A DNA stretch of 64,000 nt from positions 102,879,319 to 102,943,318 of the forward strand of contig CP136066.1 of the NCBI GenBank assembly GCA_032622095.1, given 5' to 3'. Position numbers and translations under genes: made by a program. The notes under the pieces are model-generated. The model searched no databases, was not told the origin of the DNA, and saw only the letters and a program-made list of their open reading frames with translations. Shown here piece by piece: positions 56,001 to 64,000 of the stretch. Source of the DNA: Siphonodentalium dalli. Lineage: Eukaryota > Mollusca > Scaphopoda > Gadilida > Siphonodentaliidae. Position 1 is the first letter of the stretch. Every line of letters begins with the position of its first letter.

Positions 56001-57731
56001 CTGAACATCTCATTAACTTATCCACTCATTGCAGTCTGTTTTCAAGGCTACACTTCATTTGCCCATTGCAGATTTTTGCTACAGTTGTACATTCTCCACC
56101 CATTGCAGATTATTGCTACAGTTGTACATTCTCCACCCATTGCAGATTATTGCTACAGTTGTACATTCTCCATCCATTGCAGACTGTTCCCATAGACATG
56201 TCTGTAAGAAAAGGAGATAAAATAACCTATCTCGGAAAACTGAGTTTGCAATGTCACTTATTGAAAACTCTGTCACCAGATAGTACAGAAGTAACACCCC
56301 CTAGACATTACCATTGTCACTGACATGGAACATCCAGTTCTCAAAATTGACCACGTCAATACTCAATGCTACGGGAAATGCCATGGCAACATTTGGAATC
56401 TATAATGCAACAGCATTAAATTTGCCGTGGGACATTTTTCCTAATGTTAAGGGCTGAACATCTCATTAACTTATCCACTCATTGCAGTCTGTTTTCAAGG
56501 CTACACTTCATTTGCCCATTGCAGATTATTGCTACAGTTGTACATTCTCCATCCATTGCAGACTGTTCCCATAGACATATCTGTAAGAAAAGGAGATAAA
56601 ATAACCTATTTCGGAAAACTGAGTTTGCAATGTCACTTATTGAAAACTCTGTCACCAGATAGTACAGAAGTAACACCCCCTAGACATTACCATTGTCACT
56701 GACATGGAACATCCAGTTCTCGAAATTGACCACGGCAATACTCAATGCTACGGGAAATGCCATGGCAACATGTGGAATCTCTATAATGCAACTGCATTAA
56801 ATTTGCCGTGGGACATTTTTCCTAATGTTAAGGGCTGAACATCTCATTAACTTATCCACTCATTGCAGTCTGTTTTCAAGGCTACACTTCATTTGCCCAT
56901 TGCAGATTATTGCTACAGTTGTACATTCTCCACCCATTGCAGATTATTGCTACATTTGTACATTCTCCATCCATTGCAGGCTGTTCCCATAGACATGTCT
57001 GTAAGAAAAGGAGATAAAATAACCTATCTCGGAAAACTGAGTTTGCAATGTCACTTATTGAAAACTCTGTCACCAGATAGTACAGAAGTAACACCCCCTA
57101 GATATTACCATTGTCACTGACATGGAACATCCAGTTCTCGAAATTGACCACGGCAATACTCAATGCTACGGGAAATGCCATGGCAACATGTGGAATCTAT
57201 AATGCAACAGCATTAAATTTGCCATGGGACATTTTTCCTAATTTTAAGGGCTGAACATCTCATTAACTTATCCACTCATTGCAGTCTGTTTTCAAGGCTA
57301 CACTTCATTTGTCCATTGCAGATTTTTGCTACAGTTGTACATTCTCCACCCATTGCAGATTATTGCTACAGTTGTACATTCTCCACCCATTGCAGATTAT
57401 TGGTACAGTTGTACATTCTCCATCCATTGCAGACTGTTCCCATAGACATGTCTGTAAGAAAAGGAGATAAAATAACCTATCTCGGAAAACTGAGTTTGCA
57501 ATGTCACTTATTGAAAACTCTGTCACCAGATAGTACAGAAGTAACACCCCCTAGACATTACCATTGTCACTGACATGGAACATCCAGTTCTCAAAATTGA
57601 CCACGTCAATACTCAATGCTACGGGAAATGCCATGGCAACATTTGGAATCTATAATGCAACAGCATTAAATTTGCTGTGGGACATTTTTCCTATTTTTAA
57701 GGGCTGAACATCTCATTTACTTATCCACTCA
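50093..57731 (+). repeat. Higher-order repeat, 3.82 kb nine-unit block, two copies plus the start of a third
   Basis: 50093-53912 and 53913-57731 have the same order of subrepeat counts (2-2-2-3-2-3-1-2-3) and the same private variants, for example 'atccatttcagatt' with 'ctcatttacttatcc' in unit 1 and 'aacgtccagttatcg' in unit 2. A third copy starts at 57732 and departs at about 57995 ('ttattgaaattgaccacagc'). Confidence 0.88.
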
Positions 57732-58149
57732 TTGCAGTCTGTTTTCAAGGCTACACTTCATTTGCCCATTGCAGATTATTGCTACAGTTGTACATTCTCC
57801 ATCCATTTCAGATTATTGCTACATTTGTACATTCTCCATCCATTGCAGACTGTTCCCATAGACATGTCTGTAAGAAAAGGAGATAAAATAACCTATCTCG
57901 GAAAACTGAGTTTGCAATGTCACTTATTGAAAACTCTGTCACCAGATAGTACAGAAGTAACACCCCCTAGATATTACCATTGTCACTGACATGGAACATC
58001 CAGTTATTGAAATTGACCACAGCAATACTCAATGCTATGGGAAATGCCATGGCAACATGTGGAATCTCTATAATGCAACTGCATTAAATTTGCCGTGGGA
58101 CATTTTTCCTAATGTTAAGGGCTGAACATCTCATTAACTTATCCACTCA

Positions 58150-61100
58150 TTGCAGTCTGTATTCAAGGCTACACTTCATTTGCCCATTGAAGATTATTGC
58201 TACAGTTGTACATTCTCCACCCATTGCAGATTATTGCTACAGTTGTACATTCTCCATCCATTGCAGACTGTTCCCATAGACATGTCAGTAAGAAAAGGAG
58301 ATAAAATAACCTATCTCGGAAAACTGAGTTTGCAATGTCACTTATTGAAAACTCTGTCACCAGATAGTACAGAAGTAACACCCCCTAGACATTACCATTG
58401 TCACTGACATGCAACATCCAGTTCTCGAAATTGACCACGGCAATACTCAATGCTACGGGAAATGCCATGGCAACTTGTTGAATCTATAATGCAACAGCAT
58501 TAAATTTGCCGTGGGACATTTTTCCTATTTTTAAGGGCTGAACATCTCATTAACTTATCCACTCATTGCAGTCTGTTTTCAAGGCTACACTTCATTTGCC
58601 CATTGCAGATTATTGGTACAGTTGTACATTCTCCATCCATTGCAGACTGTTCCCATAGACATGTCTGTAAGAAAAGGAGATAAAATAACCTATCTCGGAA
58701 AACTGAGTTTGCAATGTCACTTATTGAAAACTCTGTCACCAGATAGTACAGAAGTAACACCCCCTAGATATTACCATTGTCACTGACATGGAACATCCAG
58801 TTCTTGAAATTGACCACGGCAATACTCAATGCTACGGGAAATGCCATGGCAACATGTGGAATCTATAATGCAACAGCATTAAATTTGCTGTGGGACATTT
58901 TTCCTATTTTTAAGGGCTGAACATCTCATTTACTTATCCACTCATTGCAGTCTGTTTTCAAGGCTACACTTCATTTGCCCATTGCAGATTATTGCTACAG
59001 TTGTACATTCTCCATCCATTTCAGATTATTGCTACATTTGTACATTCTCCATCCATTGCAGACTGTTCCCATAGACATGTCTGTAAGAAAAGGAGATAAA
59101 ATAACCTATCTCGGAAAACTGAGTTTGCAATGTCACTTATTGAAAACTCTGTCACCAGATAGTACAGAAGTAACACCCCCTAGATATTACCATTGTCACT
59201 GACATGGAACGTCCAGTTATCGAAATTGACCACGGCAATACTCAATGCTACGGGAAATGCCATGGCAACATGTGGAACTATAATGCAACAGCATTAAATT
59301 TGCCGTGGGACATTTTTCCTAATTTTAAGGGCTGAACATCTCATTAACTTATCCACTCATTGCAGTCTGTTTTCAAGGCTACACTTCATTTGCCCATTGC
59401 AGATTATTGCTACAGTTGTACATTCTCCATCCATTGTAGATTATTGCTACATTTGTACATTCTCCATCCATTGCAGACTGTTCCCATAGACATGTCTGTA
59501 AGAAAAGGAGATAAAATAACCTATCTCGGAAAACTGAGTTTGCAATGTCACTTATTGAAAACTCTGTCACCAGATAGTACAGAAGTAACACCCCCTAGAT
59601 ATTACCATTGTCACTGACATGGAACGTCCAGTTATCGAAATTGACCACGGCAATACTCAATGCTACGGGAAATGCCATGGCAACTTGCGGAATCTATAAT
59701 GCAACAGCATTAAATTTGCCGTGGGACATTTTTCCTATTTTTTAGGGCTGAACATCTCATTAACTTATCCACTCATTGCAGTCTGTTTTCAAGGCTACAC
59801 TTCATTTGCCCATTGCAGATTATTGCTACAGTTGTACATTCTCCATCCATTGCAGACTGTTCCCATAGACATGTCTGTAAGAAAAGGAGATAAAATAACC
59901 TATCTCGGAAAACTGAGTTTGCAATGTCACTTATTGAAAACTCTGTCACCAGATAGTACAGAAGTAACACCCCCTAGACATTACCATTGTCACTGACATG
60001 GAACATCCAGTTCTCAAAATTGACCACGGCAATACTCAATGCTACGGGAAATGCCATGGCAACATGTGGAATCTCTATAATGCAACTGCATTAAATTTGC
60101 TGTGGGACATTTTTCCTAATGTTAAGGGCTGAACATCTCATTAACTTATCCACTCATTGCAGTCTGTTTTCAAGGCTACACTTCATTTGCCCATTGCAGA
60201 TTATTGCTACAGTTGTACATTCTCCACCCATTGCAGATTATTGCTACATTTGTACATTCTCCATCCATTGCAGACTGTTCCCATAGACATGTCTGTAAGA
60301 AAAGGAGATAAAATAACCTATCTCGGAAAACTGAGTTTGCAATGTCACTTATTGAAAACTCTGTCACCAGATAGTACAGAAGTAACACCCCCTAGATATT
60401 ACCATTGTCACTGACATGGAACATCCAGTTCTCGAAATTGACCACAGCAATACTCAATGCTACGGGAAATGCCATGGCAACATGTGGAATCTCTATAATG
60501 CAACTGCATTAAATTTGCCGTGGGACATTTTTCCTAATGTTAAGGGCTGAACATCTCATTAACTTATCCACTCATTGCAGTCTGTATTCAAGGCTACACT
60601 TCATTTGCCCATTGAAGATTATTGCTACAGTTGTACATTCTCCACCCATTGCAGATTATTGCTACAGTTGTACATTCTCCATCCATTGCAGACTGTTCCC
60701 ATAGACATGTCAGTAAGAAAAGGAGATAAAATAACCTATCTCGGAAAACTGAGTTTGCAATGTCACTTATTGAAAACTCTGTCACCAGATAGTACAGAAG
60801 TAACACCCCCTAGACATTACCATTGTCACTGACATGCAACATCCAGTTCTCGAAATTGACCACGGCAATACTCAATGCTACGGGAAATGCCATGGCAACT
60901 TGTTGAATCTATAATGCAACAGCATTAAATTTGCCGTGGGACATTTTTCCTATTTTTAAGGGCTGAACATCTCATTAACTTATCCACTCATTGCAGTCTG
61001 TTTTCAAGGCTACACTTCATTTGCCCATTGCAGATTATTGGTACAGTTGTACATTCTCCATCCATTGCAGACTGTTCCCATAGACATGTCTGTAAGAAAA

Positions 61101-62581
61101 GGAGATAAAATAACCTATCTCGGAAAACTGAGTTTGCAATGTCACTTATTGAAAACTCTGTCACCAGATAGTACAGAAGTAACACCCCCTAGATATTACC
61201 ATTGTCACTGACATGGAACATCCAGTTCTTGAAATTGACCACGGCAATACTCAATGCTACGGGAAATGCCATGGCAACATGTGGAATCTATAATGCAACA
61301 GCATTAAATTTGCTGTGGGACATTTTTCCTATTTTTAAGGGCTGAACATCTCATTTACTTATCCACTCATTGCAGTCTGTTTTCAAGGCTACACTTCATT
61401 TGCCCATTGCAGATTATTGCTACAGTTGTACATTCTCCATCCATTTCAGATTATTGCTACATTTGTACATTCTCCATCCATTGCAGACTGTTCCCATAGA
61501 CATGTCTGTAAGAAAAGGAGATAAAATAACCTATCTCGGAAAACTGAGTTTGCAATGTCACTTATTGAAAACTCTGTCACCAGATAGTACAGAAGTAACA
61601 CCCCCTAGATATTACCATTGTCACTGACATGGAACGTCCAGTTATCGAAATTGACCACGGCAATACTCAATGCTACGGGAAATGCCATGGCAACATGTGG
61701 AACTATAATGCAACAGCATTAAATTTGCCGTGGGACATTTTTCCTAATTTTAAGGGCTGAACATCTCATTAACTTATCCACTCATTGCAGTCTGTTTTCA
61801 AGGCTACACTTCATTTGCCCATTGCAGATTATTGCTACAGTTGTACATTCTCCATCCATTGCAGACTGTTCCCATAGACATGTCTGTAAGAAAAGGAGAT
61901 AAAATAACCTATCTCGGAAAACTGAGTTTGCAATGTCACTTATTGAAAACTCTGTCACCAGATAGTACAGAAGTAACACCCCCTAGACATTACCATTGTC
62001 ACTGACATGGAACATCCAGTTCTCAAAATTGACCACGGCAATACTCAATGCTACGGGAAATGCCATGGCAACATGTGGAATCTCTATAATGCAACTGCAT
62101 TAAATTTGCTGTGGGACATTTTTCCTAATGTTAAGGGCTGAACATCTCATTAACTTATCCACTCATTGCAGTCTGTTTTCAAGGCTACACTTCATTTGCC
62201 CATTGCAGATTATTGCTACAGTTGTACATTCTCCACCCATTGCAGATTATTGCTACAGTTGTACATTCTCCATCCATTGCAGACTGTTCCCATAGACATG
62301 TCTGTAAGAAAAGGAGATAAAATAACCTATCTCGGAAAACTGAGTTTGCAATGTCACTTATTGAAAACTCTGTCACCAGATAGTACAGAAGTAACACCCC
62401 CTAGACATTACCATTGTCACTGACATGCAACATCCAGTTCTCGAAATTGACCACGGCAATACTCAATGCTACGGGAAATGCCATGGCAACTTGTTGAATC
62501 TATAATGCAACAGCATTAAATTTGCCGTGGGACATTTTTCCTATTTTTAAGGGCTGAACATCTCATTAACTTATCCACTCA
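58150..62581 (+). repeat. Higher-order repeat, 2.43 kb, second copy missing one unit
   Basis: 58150-60574 (2,425 bp) is a six-unit block marked by 'gtctgtattcaagg' with 'cattgaagatt', then 'attggtacag', then 'atccatttcagatt'. It restarts at 60575 with the same markers but lacks the unit equivalent to 59360-59775, so this copy is 416 bp shorter. Confidence 0.75.
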
Positions 62582-64000
62582 TTGCAGTCTGTTTTCAAGG
62601 CTACACTTCATTTGCCCATTGCAGATTATTGGTACAGTTGTACATTCTCCATCCATTGCAGACTGTTCCCATAGACATGTCTGTAAGAAAAGGAGATAAA
62701 ATAACCTATCTCGGAAAACTGAGTTTGCAATGTCACTTATTGAAAACTCTGTCACCAGATAGTACAGAAGTAACACCCCCTAGATATTACCATTGTCACT
62801 GACATGGAACATCCAGTTCTTGAAATTGACCACGGCAATACTCAATGCTACGGGAAATGCCATGGCAACATGTGGAATCTATAATGCAACAGCATTAAAT
62901 TTGCTGTGGGACATTTTTCCTAATTTTAAGGGCTGAACATCTCATTAACTTATCCACTCATTGCAGTCTGTTTTCAAGGCTACACTTCATTTGCCCATTG
63001 CAGATTTTTGCTACAGTTGTACATTCTCCACCCATTGCAGATTATTGCTACAGTTGTACATTCTCCACCCATTGCAGATTATTGCTACAGTTGTACATTC
63101 TCCATCCATTGCAGACTGTTCCCATAGACATGTCTGTAAGAAAAGGAGATAAAATAACCTATCTCGGAAAACTGAGTTTGCATTGTCACTTATTGAAAAC
63201 TCTGTCACCAGATAGTACAGAAGTAACAACCCCTAGATATTACCATTGTCACTGACATGGAACATCCAGTTCTCGAAATTGACCACGGCAATACTCAATG
63301 CTACGGGAAATGCCATGGCAACATGTGGAATCTATAATGCAACAGCATTAAATTTGCTGTGGGACATTTTTCCTATTTTTAAGGGCTGAACATCTCATTT
63401 ACTTATCCACTCATTGCAGTCTGTTTTCAAGGCTACACTTCATTTGCCCATTGCAGATTATTGCTACAGTTGTACATTCTCCATCCATTTCAGATTATTG
63501 CTACATTTGTACATTCTCCATCCATTGCAGACTGTTCCCATAGACATGTCTGTAAGAAAAGGAGATAAAATAACCTATCTCGGAAAACTGAGTTTGCAAT
63601 GTCACTTATTGAAAACTCTGTCACCAGATAGTACAGAAGTAACACCCCCTAGATATTACCATTGTCACTGACATGGAACGTCCAGTTATCGAAATTGACC
63701 ACGGCAATACTCAATGCTACGGGAAATGCCATGGCAACATGTGGAACTATAATGCAACAGCATTAAATTTGCCGTGGGACATTTTTCCTAATTTTAAGGG
63801 CTGAACATCTCATTAACTTATCCACTCATTGCAGTCTGTTTTCAAGGCTACACTTCATTTGCCCATTGCAGATTATTGCTACAGTTGTACATTCTCCATC
63901 CATTGTAGATTATTGCTACATTTGTACATTCTCCATCCATTGCAGACTGTTCCCATAGACATGTCTGTAAGAAAAGGAGATAAAATAACCTATCTCGGAA

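Larger units (their letters stand above)
40881..64000 (+). repeat. Intronic satellite array, about 54 complete units of 379-455 bp, continuing past the window
   Basis: Units are anchored by TCTGTTTTCAAGGCTACAC, with anchors at 41199, 41652, 42105, 42558, 42939 and so on to 63835. Each unit has a 37-bp segment (TCTG...CCATTGCAG), then 1, 2 or 3 copies of a 37-bp subrepeat (ATTATTGCTACAGTTGTAC... ending CCATTGCAG), then ACTGTTCCCATAGACATGTC-TGTAAGA. A ~285-bp body follows, containing 'gaccacggcaatactcaatg', 'gccatggcaac' and 'aagggctgaacatctcatta'. The lengths 379-381, 415-418 and 453-455 correspond to 1, 2 and 3 subrepeats. Units are nearly identical. The 63-, 72- and 85-residue frames that recur in every unit are by-products of this repetition, not supported genes. 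Confidence 0.97.

Noticed and set aside
41193-63671. Dozens of recurring 63-, 72-, 85- and 110-residue open frames on both strands of the array
   Set aside because: They are the same satellite sequence read repeatedly, most lack an ATG at the shared start (TTG), frame continuity depends on the number of 37-bp subrepeats, and no family or codon signal is present. They are treated as repeat by-products.
40881-64000. CRISPR array
   Set aside because: The repeats are head-to-tail 380-455-bp satellite units with homogenised spacers in an intron-rich eukaryotic locus; there are no unique spacers and no cas genes.

Overview
This is a eukaryotic window: AT-rich, with GT/AG introns of several kb, many small DNA transposons and no prokaryotic gene organisation. 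Dispersed repeats with CCGTCC microsatellites and the 'gagttatggccctttttcgac' core suggest a mollusc, probably a bivalve. That placement is inference from repeat style, not a search result.

One protein-coding gene is supported, on the + strand, running from 2183 to at least 39474 and open at both ends. Fourteen exons join with consistent splice phases into one open frame of 1,211 codons (3,634 nt including one nucleotide of a split first codon). The order is a C2H2 zinc finger, a pentapeptide (SGKPL) repeat exon, two Gln-rich exons, an exon with a ~22-residue repeat, a 1.6-kb Ser/Pro/Arg-rich exon, an ELM2 domain split over four or five exons, a SANT domain, an acidic tail, and the first half (C-x4-C) of a second C2H2 finger. 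This is the architecture of the TRERF1 / ZNF541 / MIDEAS family, the ELM2-SANT scaffolds that recruit HDAC1/2 (MiDAC-type complexes).

Region by region: 1-2182 is upstream intron with a satellite relative and a TTAA-flanked MITE. 2183-5981 holds exons A-C. 5982-15180 is transposon-rich intron around exon D, including a nested hAT complex with perfect 8-bp target duplications. 15181-18612 holds exons E and F. 18613-28837 has a piggyBac-like composite, a 254-bp foldback, exons G-I, and degenerate duplicates of the ELM2 exon just before exon J. 28838-39474 holds exons J-N and two more nested transposon groups. From about 39985 to the window end, and beyond it, lies a tandem array of about 54 full ~380/416/453-bp units (over 23 kb). 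It sits inside the intron after the half zinc finger. The units differ by carrying 1, 2 or 3 copies of a 37-bp subrepeat that ends in a splice-acceptor-like CCATTGCAG, and they form higher-order repeats of 2.12, 2.43 and 3.82 kb.

The most unusual point is this intronic satellite: every unit carries acceptor-, branch-point- and donor-like motifs on the gene's sense strand, so it could act as a large field of decoy splice sites or cassette exons. No transposon here keeps an intact transposase. I saw no tRNA or rRNA gene.
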